Shown here: in pieces, positions 33,564 to 43,066 of the stretch
Layout: each line of letters begins with the position of its first letter
How positions within the stretch are numbered: the stretch's first letter is position 1
Assembly (NCBI GenBank): GCA_043228905.1
Contig: JBHGNT010000001.1
Span: 20,460,001 to 20,524,000 of the forward strand
Source: Azolla caroliniana
Taxonomy: Eukaryota; Polypodiophyta
Length of the DNA stretch: 64,000 nucleotides
Reading direction: 5' to 3'
Position numbers and translations under genes: made by a program
Notes under the pieces: generated by a model
What the model saw: only the letters and a program-made list of their open reading frames with translations
Databases searched by the model: none
Told to the model about the DNA's origin: nothing

Positions 33564-33803
33564 ATGGACGAATCATTGGGCGGCATGTTCAAGCTCACCG
33601 GCTCCAACTATTCAGTGTGGAAGTCGAAGATGAGGGACATGCTCGTGGTTAAAGATCTTTGGTTGCCGGTTCGGTTCGGGGACAAGAGACCAGACAAAAT
33701 CGACGCCACGATATGGGAGGTGATGCACATAAAGACAACGACGTACATACGGTGCTTCATCGACATGAGCCTATACAACAACTTCAATGAAGAGAGCAAG
33801 ATC
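33564..33803 (+). pseudogene. second, truncated gag of A5
   Basis: This repeats the gag start (MDESLGGMFKLTGSNYSVW to YNNFNEESK), almost identical to 29953-30190. It then joins directly to U3/R sequence of a third LTR at about 33803. The joint lies in AAGATCAGAG, where gag AAG meets LTR ATCAGAG. Everything between was lost. Confidence 0.88.
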
Positions 33804-33824
33804 AGAGAGCGCGTAACAGTGTAC

Positions 33825-33866
<42 letters not shown>

Positions 33867-34135
33867 GTCGTTGCCTCTGTTGTAACCGCCGCCTGTGGCG
33901 AAGATCGTGAGCACGAGGTCGTTGCCTCCATGAGCTCAATGTTGTAATCATTGTGATATAGTGATAGTTTGGAGTTTGTGAACTCCCATGGTTTTTCCCT
34001 CTCAGGGTTTTCCACGTTAAACATCTTGTGTACCCTTCTCTCCTTTGTGTCGTGCGTTCATTATCCGTTTTCTGTGTTTGATTTTAGACTCTGTTGTGGC
34101 CGAGCGTTGTTCATCGGAGCATGTAGTTCCTGTCA
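33804..34135 (+). repeat. third, partial LTR of copia A5
   Basis: This is the 3' part of an LTR, from ATCAGAGAGCGCG through an expanded GA repeat (about 33825-33865) to CCTGTCA. The duplicated CAAAC follows. U3 is missing. Confidence 0.9.
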
Positions 34136-34140
34136 CAAAC

Positions 34141-34922
34141 CACTTATTAAAAGTAGGGATATCAATCCAAGCATTTTTTTGTGCTAAATAGGGTAATGGC
34201 CAAGAATTTCCAACAATACAAGCTGGTTCCTTAGCCTTTCCAGTCATTGTAATGGGAACTTTTTCAGTTCCAGTCGCATTACAACAAACAACCAAGGTAA
34301 CTCTATCTAGCAATTTTTTCTTACCTCGAATTCTTGTAGGATCTTACTAGGCAAAAGCATTGGATATCTTGGAACTAATCGAAAAAATAAGCCAGTTTCA
34401 TTCATATTGTAAACACAACTAGCATCATACTTGTTGATTATAGCATAGAGCCTTTCCAAAGAAGCCAACAATTCTGGGTCATTTCGATTAACTGCCCCTC
34501 CTTCGCCATACAAACTAATAGTATTCAAACATTGACGATGAAGAAATTTCCTAAACCAACCCCAAGTTGCTTTGAAATCATCATCACAAATATTCATTTG
34601 TGTAGCCAATCGCTGGAGGCAATGCAATTGACAATCGATGAGATGCATCAATCCAAGCATACAAGCGTTCCTCTAATTCTGGATATTTCCGTTTGGATCC
34701 CCTAAAAGTTGTTTTCCTTGTATTATGATCTTTTAATTGGACACGCATTCGTATCTCATCCTTCTTCTTGATCAAACTTCTAATCGCCGATTCACTTACA
34801 CCAAAATTTCTACCTATGTTGCGAAGAGAAGGAGCTGATGGTTGTTCCACTATCTCCAAAATTTGTAGCCTTTGTTCATCATTCAAATGAGGTCCAACAC
34901 CTCGCTTATGGGTTGAATTCAT
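34141..34922 (-). pseudogene. K transposase, N-terminal half, broken
   Basis: The start is placed at 34922 (MNSTHKRGVGPHLNDEQRLQ). A helix-turn-helix region follows (LRNIGRNFGVSESAIRSLIK), typical of CENP-B-like Pogo/Tigger DNA binding. Past a frameshift near 34640 it reads ICDDDFKATWGWFRKFLHR, then YNMNETGLFFRLVPRYPML. The first catalytic Asp of the usual NxDETG motif is Asn here. After another frameshift near 34312 it continues LDRVTLVVCCNATGTEKVPI and KEPACIVGN up to the A5 insertion. Confidence 0.88.
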
Positions 34923-34984
34923 ATCTATAATAAGGCTAATGAGCTAATTTCACATTGACTTATATGTATTATTTTCTAATTCCC

Positions 34985-36235
34985 TAAACCGTCAATCTAA
35001 TTTATGAACCCAATCAACAAATGTACTCAAATTCAACAGTAAAAACAACACAAATACATTCACATACTCATCCACAATCAAATTATTTTCTAATTCCCTA
35101 AACCCGCAATCTAATTTACGAACCTAATCAACAAGTGTACTTGAATTCAGTAGTAAAAACAACACAAATACATTCACATACTCATCCACAATCAAATTAT
35201 TTTCTAATTCCCTAAACCCGCAATCTAATTTACGAACCTAATCAACAAGTGTACTTGAATTCAGTAGTAAAAACAACACAAATACATTCACATACTCATC
35301 CACAATCAAATTATTTTCTAATTCCCTAAACCCGCAATCTAATTTATGAACCAAATCAACAAATGTACTCGAATTTAATAGTAAATTCAGCAAAATACAT
35401 TCACATACGCATCCACAATCAACTTTTTTTCTAATTCCCTGAATTCGCAATCTAATTTATGAACCTAATCAACAAATTTACTCGAATTCAGTAGTAAAAA
35501 CAACAAAATACATTCACATACTCATCCACTATCAATTTTTTTTTCTAATTTCCTAAACCCACAATCTAATTTATGAACCTAATCAACAAATTTACTCGAA
35601 TTCAGTAGTAAAAACAACAAAATACATTCACATACTTATCCACTATCAATTTTTTTTCTAATTACCTAAACCCACAATTTAATTTATGAACCTAATCAAC
35701 AAATTTACTCGAATTCAGTAGTAAAAACAACAAAATACATTCACATACTCATCCACTATCAATTTTTTTCTAATTACCTAAACCCACAATCTAATTTATG
35801 AACCTAATCAACAAATTTACTCGATTTCAACAATAAAAACAGCAAAATACATTCACATACTCATCCATTATCAATTTTTTTTCTAATTCCCTAACCCCAC
35901 AATTTAATTTATGAACCTAATCAACAAATTTACTCGAATTCAGTAGTAAAAACAACAAAATACATTCACATACTCATCCACTATCAATTTTTTTCTAATT
36001 ACCTAAACCCACAATCTAATTTATGAACCTAATCAACAAATTTACTCGATTTCAACAATAAAAACAGCAAAATACATTCACATACTCATCCATTATCAAT
36101 TTTTTTTCTAATTCCCTAACCCCACAATCTAATTTATGAACCCAATCAACAAATTTACTCGAATTCAGTAGTAAAAAGAGCACAAATACATCCACATACT
36201 CATCCACAATGAATTTTTTTTTTAATTCCCTAAAC
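34985..36235 (-). repeat. tandem array in K, about 11 units of about 113 bases
   Basis: The AT-rich unit includes CAATCTAATTTATGAACC, a TCAACAAATTTACTCGAATT stretch, CAGTAGTAAAAACAACA, then ATTCACATACTCATCCAC and a T-run. Units start near 34992, 35106, 35222, 35336, 35446, 35562, 35676, 35788, 35902, 36014 and 36126. The array lies upstream of the transposase start in the minus direction. Short open frames within it follow the repeat period and are not considered genes. Confidence 0.9.
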
Positions 36236-36515
36236 ATTTGGCCTTAAAAAACCTGAAAATGCGCAGAAACTCTACATACTTGAAGAAGACTGTAGGTGCA
36301 CAATAGTGTCTTGAGCAACAACGTGGTGAAGCAGCAACCTTGTGACCAGCTACGTGGGATTGATTAAGGTGCAAAGAGAGTCTGATCGGTGGTTGTTGGG
36401 GCTATGCTTACTCAAATGTGCCGAGAAAAGAAAAATTGGGGGGAAAAATTTTGTGTGTAAAAAGCCCTAAGTGTGCGGCTCGGTTAAGTACGCACTTTTT
36501 CCTTCAGATCAAAGC

Positions 36516-36539
36516 GCGCACTTAACCGAATGTTTACTG
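36516..36539 (-). repeat. right terminal inverted repeat of K
   Basis: The end reads CGCACTTAACCGAATGTTTA followed by CTG and the TA duplication. A partial copy of the motif in the opposite orientation (CGGTTAAGTACGCACTT) lies at about 36481-36497. The interval 36236-36515 shows no gene. Confidence 0.87.
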
Positions 36540-36657
36540 TAGTGCAAAAAATAATATTGTACTTAACCATTCATAACGCTCTTACTCTGATCACAAAGCT
36601 CGAGCCCTTCAGAATCCACAAACATCGGCCAACCCCCACGAACCCTCTTCATTTCCA

Positions 36658-39194
36658 ATGACAATTGTTATCTCTACAGCCCTCCGCCGATGGCTCCTAG
36701 AAAAGGGATTTGAGGGCTATATCAAGGTCGCCGAATCGCCACCGCACTCTGAGGCATTGTACATAGCCAAGAAATTGAACATGGACATGGTCACGAACGC
36801 CATTGTGCGGAAGAAACTCGTCTTGTCGGCGATTGGGGAAAATACTTCGGTGAGTATTCAACGATGGAAAAGGCGTACAGGACGAAGGACATTCCAAATG
36901 CATTTTTCCGGGAAGTTGCCAAGTTCCTCATGGAGGTTGGTTGTGTGCATGTCAATGCTTACGGAATGCCTAAGCAAAAGGCAGGGGTCATTATCGAGAC
37001 ATTCGAGGGAAAGGCTGTGGATTGGGGTGTCATTACAGGGCCAACACTTAGGGAAGGGCTATACGCATATCAGTCCAGCACGCGGACTTCCTGCCCCCAC
37101 ACCACGCCAACCAATGCCTCCTCCACATTCCGCGAAACAACGGCTGGCAGAACTGGCTGCCACGGAATGCGAAGATGAACCCCAATCTTCCCAGCTTAGC
37201 ATGCGGACAACACAAGGAGAACGGCCGGAGAGCAGGGAGGAAGCTCGACAAGAGCAGGAAGCCGAGCAACGCCAGGAAAGCTCGAGGCCGAAATGGCGGA
37301 TTAGTCAAAGACACAATCGCGGACAAAGACACGACTACCTTGGTTGATCCCAACACCAGTTTCGAAATAATCTGGGAACCACAGCTGATCATTACGGCCC
37401 AGTCACAGTGGGGGAAAGGAGTGTTTACGGCGGAACGTGAGGTCCTAAAGTATCCGGATATTCCGAACATAGCCCATGAGTTCGGCGCACTTTTACAATT
37501 CGGAACTACTTATGAACTCATGGAATTTTTGGCGACGCAACAAATAAAGGTCTCACAACGGATGGCCAAGGAGCACGCGGAACAACAAAGGATTGAGCGC
37601 TTGCTAACAAGCACTGCGGAAAGCGAGGATGAGGGGTCGTTGGCCAAAGTAGGCTGATAGCGGAATGTCAGTCTACGCCGAATGGAATTGAACTACCCCC
37701 ATTAAACGTGGCCCTCGTCAAGGCTCATAGGGAACTAGCTAAGGTCAGCATCGGAGCCAAAGATATGGCGATTAAAAACAAAAATGTCTGGAAGACGGTT
37801 AAACAGACCCAAGCTAAGCTACAGAAGGCCAATGAACGCATCATGGAGTTGGAACGGACCGCAACTACGGGGCAACTGGAATCTCGACCAACAGACAACA
37901 CCGGCGAGGCCCACTCCCTAAGAGAAGAGGTTGAAGCTCACATCGCCATCACCTCAAAAGCAAAGAGGGTCATGCAGCTAGCGGAATCCGAGATTGACCA
38001 CCTCCGCTCCGAACTCCGCCAATCCTCCGATAGAGAAAAGGACATCGGGCCAAAGGCTGAAAGGCAATGAAGGCCCTCGAAGAGAAACTCGAAGCGGAAG
38101 CAACGTCGCACACCCGTACGAAAGAAGAAAACACCAAGCTATGGGAGGAAGCCCAAAAGTCGGAAACGGCGATCACAGGACTCCGGGCGTTATTGGAAAA
38201 GAAGAAAGCGTGGTAGGATGACCACCTCGTACAAGAACAAGAGGTGAGGCATCATGTCGAAATTCACCTGAACAACGAAATGGGCCGGTTGGAGGAATTA
38301 AACTTGAAGGAATCTCAGATATGGGCAAGACTGAAAAGCAATTATGAGGAAGCAACTGCGGTCAGTAAGTAGGAAATCGAAAACCTGATGAAAACCTTGA
38401 AAGAAGCGCAAAACTGTGGCCAAGTAATAACCAACAACGTGCGCATACTTCTTCAAACAAATCGGGAGAGGTTTACAGCGCTAGACAAAGGTTGGAGGGC
38501 GTGGGCAACACAAGCAACGGAGTTGCATACCTACCAGGCAGACTGGGAGAACTGTAGAAAAGATGGCCGAGGTTTCTACAAACTCAATGAGGAAGGCATT
38601 GTGGTAGTACGCGAGGACCTAGCGCAGGATTCTCGCACACTAGCGGACCAGCACTCCGAGGAACTCGCACAATTACTAGATGATTTTGGCAAAAGTCAGG
38701 AGGATATGTTTCACCGAATCATGCAAGCAGGCAGCACGCGGCCAAGCGCGGAGTCCATCGCGATACCAGAAAATGATAGGCCCAAACAGGAGGAACCTCA
38801 TCCCAGTTCACCGAAGATGACAACGACGGCAGGCAGCACACGGCCAAGAACGGAGCCCATCGTGATACCGGAAAGTGATACCGCCGAGGAAGAGAAACCT
38901 CAACCCAATTCACTGGAGAGGACAACTAAGAGCGGCAACACGAAGGAAGTTATAGACAAGACATAGCCTCAACCCACCGAGAGCCCGCAGATGGAAGAAC
39001 CAGCCACAACAGAACAGAATGAGCCAGTAGAGCCTGTTCCACCCACACAAGGAGACGTTGACACCATGGAAAACCCCACTGAGCAAGTACAAGACATGCA
39101 ACCGCGCAATGACGCGCCTACGGGCACTACGTCGTCCCTAGACCGGTACATCGGCGTAGAACCAAACATCCGGGATATTTTGGAGGAAGAGTAA
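36658..39194 (+). pseudogene. accessory reading frame of gypsy E, coiled-coil, unknown function
   Basis: Between the integrase end and the 3' LTR a long protein-like region can be followed through frameshifts. It starts at ATG 36658 (MTIVISTALRRWLLEKGFEG), continues IPNAFFREVAKFLMEVGCVH, then a Pro/Gln/Glu-rich stretch, then FEIIWEPQLIITAQSQWGKG and FGTTYELMEFLATQQIKVSQ. A long heptad-like section follows (LRSELRQSSDREKD, LKSNYEEATAVSK). The end is acidic and Pro/Thr-rich, closing at TAA 39192. I see no catalytic motif, zinc finger or membrane segment. It lies on the element strand, unlike the antisense extra frames reported for some Tat elements. Confidence 0.65.
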
Positions 39195-39241
39195 AGGGAT
39201 GGGTACGACGTGTCATGGCACTGTCCCACAGGCGTGCCAGG

Positions 39242-39708
39242 TGTTGTTCGCCGGAATAGTAACCGACAGCCAGAAGCACAAGAGCATTATAATATAGTAA
39301 AGTGTTAAGAAACGCATGTAACGGTTCACGCGGGAAGCGTGAACGGCTAAAAGCCTTGCGTATATAAAGGGCAAAAATCCTCTATAAGAGGTAGCGTGTA
39401 ATTTTGGTGCACAAAGAGTTTTTCTAATAGAATACTATCTTCTCTGATTTTTGTGCATATGTGTGGTTTTATCTACTCTGTTCTTTGTTCTCTGTTGCAT
39501 ATTGTTAATCATAAGGTGGTAGGCGTAAGTGCGGATACTAGCGCACTTCCTAAGGAGTTCCGTTGTAGCCATCTCCCTTATACGCTACTAGGATACGAGG
39601 GAGTATCCCATTACCTATTACAGAACGACGGTACCATTCCTTGCAACACAGTCACCTTGAGGTCTACGTCGAAGGACTAACCGTAGACAGTGTTCCTAAC
39701 CGGTAACA
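39242..39708 (+). repeat. 3' LTR of gypsy E
   Basis: A 467-base LTR starting TGTTGTTCGCCGG and ending CCGGTAACA, then GCCGT. It has a perfect inverted repeat GTTCACGC/GCGTGAAC at 39324-39344, TATATAAAG at 39361-39369 and CCTCTATAAGAGG at 39379-39391. Confidence 0.93.
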
Positions 39709-40528
39709 GCCGTAATACAACTCATGTGGAGACACTCCTTCATTAGCAGAGGTCCGATTCTGCAAGTAAACAGTCGTCCTTATGGCTCCAACCGAGTAAA
39801 ACTTCGACATATGCTTCTCTTCAAGCATTTCCCTAGCAGCTTCTTTGATCGTCTCATTCTTCCGCTCCGGCGTATATCTACACGAGAATTCGTGTCGAAT
39901 TCTCTCCTTCTATAGATAACTCGTGAACTGGTCAAAGAAGTACTCCTTCCCACCATCGGACCATAGGCACTTGATCTTACGTCTTGTTTCCCTTTCTGCA
40001 AGGTTTCTCACCTTCAGGAACCAGGCGAAGACTTCCTCTTTTCCGCGATCAAGCACACCCAAGTATACCGAGTGACGTCATCGATGAAGGTTACAAAGTA
40101 ACGGCTTCCACTGAGACTCATGTTCTGTGCCGGTCCCCACACATCCGAATGGATCAAATCCAGTGGATTTCGACTACGATTACGGTCATTGGGGAATGGA
40201 AGTCGGCGTTGCTTCCCCCGTTGGCAGGCTTCACAGACTTGGCCTTAGAGGCCCGAAATTTCGGCAAGCTGAAAACAATGTTCTTCGTCTGCATATTACG
40301 AAGTCGTGGGAAGTTAACGTGGTCGAACCGCTTGTGCCACAGGTCGATGTCTGACTCGAACTTCTGTCCTTTCACGAACAACGCAGTTTCGGCTTGATTG
40401 GTGTCAAGGATAAATATCTTCCCTTCATGGCGCCCTTGCGCAATAACTTTGCCTTCCTCTTCGATGTAGCACCCGAGGTTTGTTAATCAAACTTGCAACC
40501 CCTGGTCGACGATCTGTCCAATCGATAT
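39709..40528 (-). pseudogene. copia B2 pol piece: integrase core and zinc finger
   Basis: The minus strand shows integrase sequence: an NRTSANEGVSPHELYYG-like stretch, core remnants matching 52700-53160 of B3, then QRGKQRRLPFPN-like and DLWHKRFDHVNFPRLRNMQT near 40350. It ends in the protease-to-integrase linker ISIGQIVDQGLQV. This continues at 49137 after the F/G composite. Multiple frameshifts are present. Confidence 0.8.
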
Positions 40529-40529
40529 G

Positions 40530-40973
40530 GTTACCCGACTGGCAAAGGAGTTAAAGACTAGAATGTGAAAGGGATTGTATATTCGGAATCTATTATAATT
40601 AAGTAGTTTATGAGACGTGAACGGATGGACCGGAATCGGTATGCCGATCCAGATCCAGACCGATTCCGAACAGGTGCCGGTTGGCACCATTTTGTACTCA
40701 GCACCGGTGACCTATATAAAGGCCTGGTTACAATGTAAAACTTTGACGGATAATTAATAGAGCTTCTTGTTTTATCTTTAAGTGTTGATTACCATTCTGT
40801 GCTAATTGTTCTATCATACACCTATATCAAGTCTAATGCCATATTGCTAAGTAACCAATTAAAGTCTGATTAATCGTTGAGTCTTAAGTTATCTTGTCGT
40901 AGCACCCCTTTGGTGAAGTGTCTTCCGTAGACACCCTATGTTAGGCCATTGTCCGGCCCTAAGGAATAACACA
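40530..40973 (+). repeat. 5' LTR of gypsy F
   Basis: The sequence is bounded by copia B2 on the left and the primer site on the right. TATATAAAG lies at 40713-40721, preceded by GGTGCCGGTTGGCACC (40673-40688) and CACCGGTG (40702-40709). A related partial copy lies at 62756-62988. The exact left end is uncertain by a few bases. Confidence 0.75.
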
Positions 40974-41026
40974 GTTTTTGGCGACCATGATTCCTGCACA
41001 ATCGCAACGAACAACGGCGGGAATGG

Positions 41027-43066
41027 ATGACTAGACCAACGAACGACCCGGTTACGGAGCGAGCAAGGAGACTTGCTGAACGGCTGAGGAAGCGAGAGGC
41101 TTTCCAACAAGCAGCAGAAGAAATCATAACGGATCGCTCATTTTCCAAGGTGACCCGGAGAGTGGCCAAGGAGTCAGTTCGTTTACAACAAAACGACTAC
41201 CTGGACGAAGGAAGCAGCCTAAGCAGCCTCCGAGAAGCGGAATCCCTTCTCCAGGCATTGTCAGCGGGCGAAGGTAGATCCGAAGTATTTTCGGCTTTTG
41301 AATCGGATTCGAAAGGGGAATACAGCGCGCATACGAACTACCGCAGCAGTAACGACACCCAAGACGGACCGGAAGACGAGAAGTCGGATACCTTGCCGAC
41401 ACCGGAACCAGAATTGGCAAGGCTGGAACCTCCGACACCGGAAGTCGAGCACACTCCGGAACCAAAAGTCGAGGAAGAGAGACCTCTGACACTGGAAGTC
41501 GAGGAGGAGAGGCCTCCAACACTGAAAGAGGAGCAGGAAAGACTTCTGGCGCCGACAGAGGAGTGGGAAAGACCTCCGACACCGATAGAGGAGGAGGAAA
41601 GACCACCGACACCATCAGTCCGCGTATCGACACTAGACGACGATATGTCGTTCCAATATCCCAGATACCGGGATGATGCGGATGCGGAAGCCCACGTTCA
41701 TGTGTTTCAGCAGACCTGGGAGGCAAACCATGTGTCCCAACGCTTAAATATGGCCGAAGAGGAACGCTAAAAAATGGCAGAGTTTGGCATGACCCTGGAG
41801 GGACCGGCCGCCTGATGGCACCGAACACAAGATCCCAGCACCATCCCCACATTTGAAGCATTAAAGACCAAATTCTTGCATTTCTTTCACAAGGAGATGG
41901 ACCAACGGGAAATGGTAGGCCTATTTTACATTATCCGGCAGGAACCAACGGAGAACATTCAACTGTTTGTCATCCGGTTCCAGCGGATGCACAGTCAGCT
42001 CAGTCAGGCACCATCGGAGGAAGAAACAAAGGCCATATTCTTAGCAGCACTCCGAGAACCCTTACAAACGGTGTACACCGACATTGATTTCCGCACCAGT
42101 AACATAGATCAAGTGATCGACCGAGTTCCGGAAATGGAAAAATCAAGTTCATGGTTAACCCTGGGCGAACTTCAGCGTGCACTGCCGACACATGAGGACC
42201 TCCGCTTCCGGCAAGCAATTCAATGTATGGCATGCCTGAATGCCGGACATTCGGCACTGGAATGCACCATGCATTCCCAATGCTTGCTCTGCCACTCCAG
42301 AAGTCACAGAATGGAAAAGTGTGAGTATAACTTGTTAAATCGGCAAGCACCACTGGTCCGGCAAATTGAACCACGAAGCAACCAAGAGGAAGAAGAAGAA
42401 CACTGGCAGCGAGAGGAGCGCTACCGGCCTGCACAAGATGTCTGGTACAGCGATCAAAGAGACACTTATGACTGGTATGACAGACAGGATAGATACCGGG
42501 ACTATAATGGACGGTACGAGATATACAACCGGGATCACTCCCCTGGTTACCACCAACGACGGAATGACTATGGCAAGTATGACAACCAGCCTCGTCAAGG
42601 TTACTGAAACAAAAAGAATTTCAACAAGAAACGTCATTTCAACAAAAAGGAGGGTCATCCACGAGAACCGGAAAAGGGCACTCCAAGCAGCCAACCGGAC
42701 CAAAACCAAGCACTTACCACAGGACCTCAACCGGGTGCGGGCACAAACGCCGAATCCAACAACACGCGGAAGGAGTATTGCTATTATTGCCGGCAAGAAG
42801 GCCACTATAGTAACCAATGTCCGGCGAAGAGCTACGACAAGCGACCAACGGTGAGCATGGTAGTCGCGGAAGTCGCGGACTTACAACAAGTCACTACAAG
42901 ATCAAAAGGCAAAGCCACGGAGTGGGAAACTCAAGAAGCCATCCGGAAGCAAGCAACCGAATGGGTGAAGAAGGCAAACGAGCGGAATTTGGCAGAGCTC
43001 GAACAACAAAAGGAGAATGCCGAAGAGCTCACCCGCATAGGGCAGCCCGAAAACCCAACATGGTAG
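41027..43066 (+). pseudogene. gypsy F gag
   Basis: The frame opens at ATG 41027 (MTRPTNDPVTERARRLAERL). An acidic Pro-rich repeat section follows (about 41400-41625), then capsid-like sequence (FFHKEMDQREMVGLFYIIRQ, FLAALREPLQTVYTDIDF). A Cys-rich stretch CMACLNAGHSALEC is near 42225 and a clear CCHC knuckle CYYCRQEGHYSNQC near 42775-42820. The same frame continues through stops at 41768 (TAA), 41816 (TGA), 42605 (TGA) and 43063 (TAG). It is homologous to E gag. Confidence 0.87.
41455..41625 (+). repeat. Pro/Glu repeat in gypsy F gag
   Basis: Five imperfect copies of a 14-residue (about 42-base) motif of the form VEEERPPTLEVEEERP occur in tandem. E gag lacks a comparable array. Confidence 0.75.

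Larger units (their letters stand above)
29226..34135 (+). mobile_element. Ty1/copia family A with three LTRs, copy A5
   Basis: The order is LTR (29226-29922), internal region, LTR (32795-33533), a second truncated internal region (33534-33803), and the 3' part of a third LTR (33804-34135). One duplication CAAAC flanks the whole (29221-29225 and 34136-34140), so the array behaves as one insertion. Each of the first two LTRs is followed by a TGGTATCAGAGC primer site. The array splits the transposase of K. Confidence 0.93.
27984..36539 (-). mobile_element. Pogo/Tigger-type DNA transposon K
   Basis: The insertion in gypsy E is flanked by TA (27982-27983 and 36540-36541). Its ends are inverted repeats, CAGTAACCATTCGGTTAAGT on the left and the complement of CAGTAAACATTCGGTTAAGT on the right. 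The transposase lies on the minus strand in two pieces (34922-34141 and 29220-28283), split by copia A5 at 29226-34135. A 1.25 kb tandem array lies between the right end and the transposase start. Without A5 and its duplication, K is about 3.6 kb. Confidence 0.92.
22150..39708 (+). mobile_element. Ty3/gypsy element E, complete but interrupted
   Basis: The element has two 467-base LTRs (22150-22616 and 39242-39708) flanked by the exact duplication GCCGT (22145-22149 and 39709-39713). Removing transposon K (27984-36539) leaves about 9 kb with the order gag, protease, RT, RNase H, integrase, accessory reading frame, 3' LTR. The primer site after the 5' LTR starts TGGCACGCTTGG at 22621. By eye the LTRs differ at roughly thirty positions. 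E interrupts the integrase C-terminal region of copia B2. Confidence 0.95.

Noticed and set aside
35238-36237. Minus-strand open frames with repeating peptides in the K tandem array
   Set aside because: They follow the 113-base repeat and have no start context or domain. They lie in the leader of the transposon.
36658-39194. Envelope-like gene or caulimovirus-type extra protein in gypsy E
   Set aside because: No signal peptide, membrane segment or movement-protein motif was seen, and the element has LTRs, target duplications and integrase. It is an ordinary retrotransposon with an unknown extra frame.
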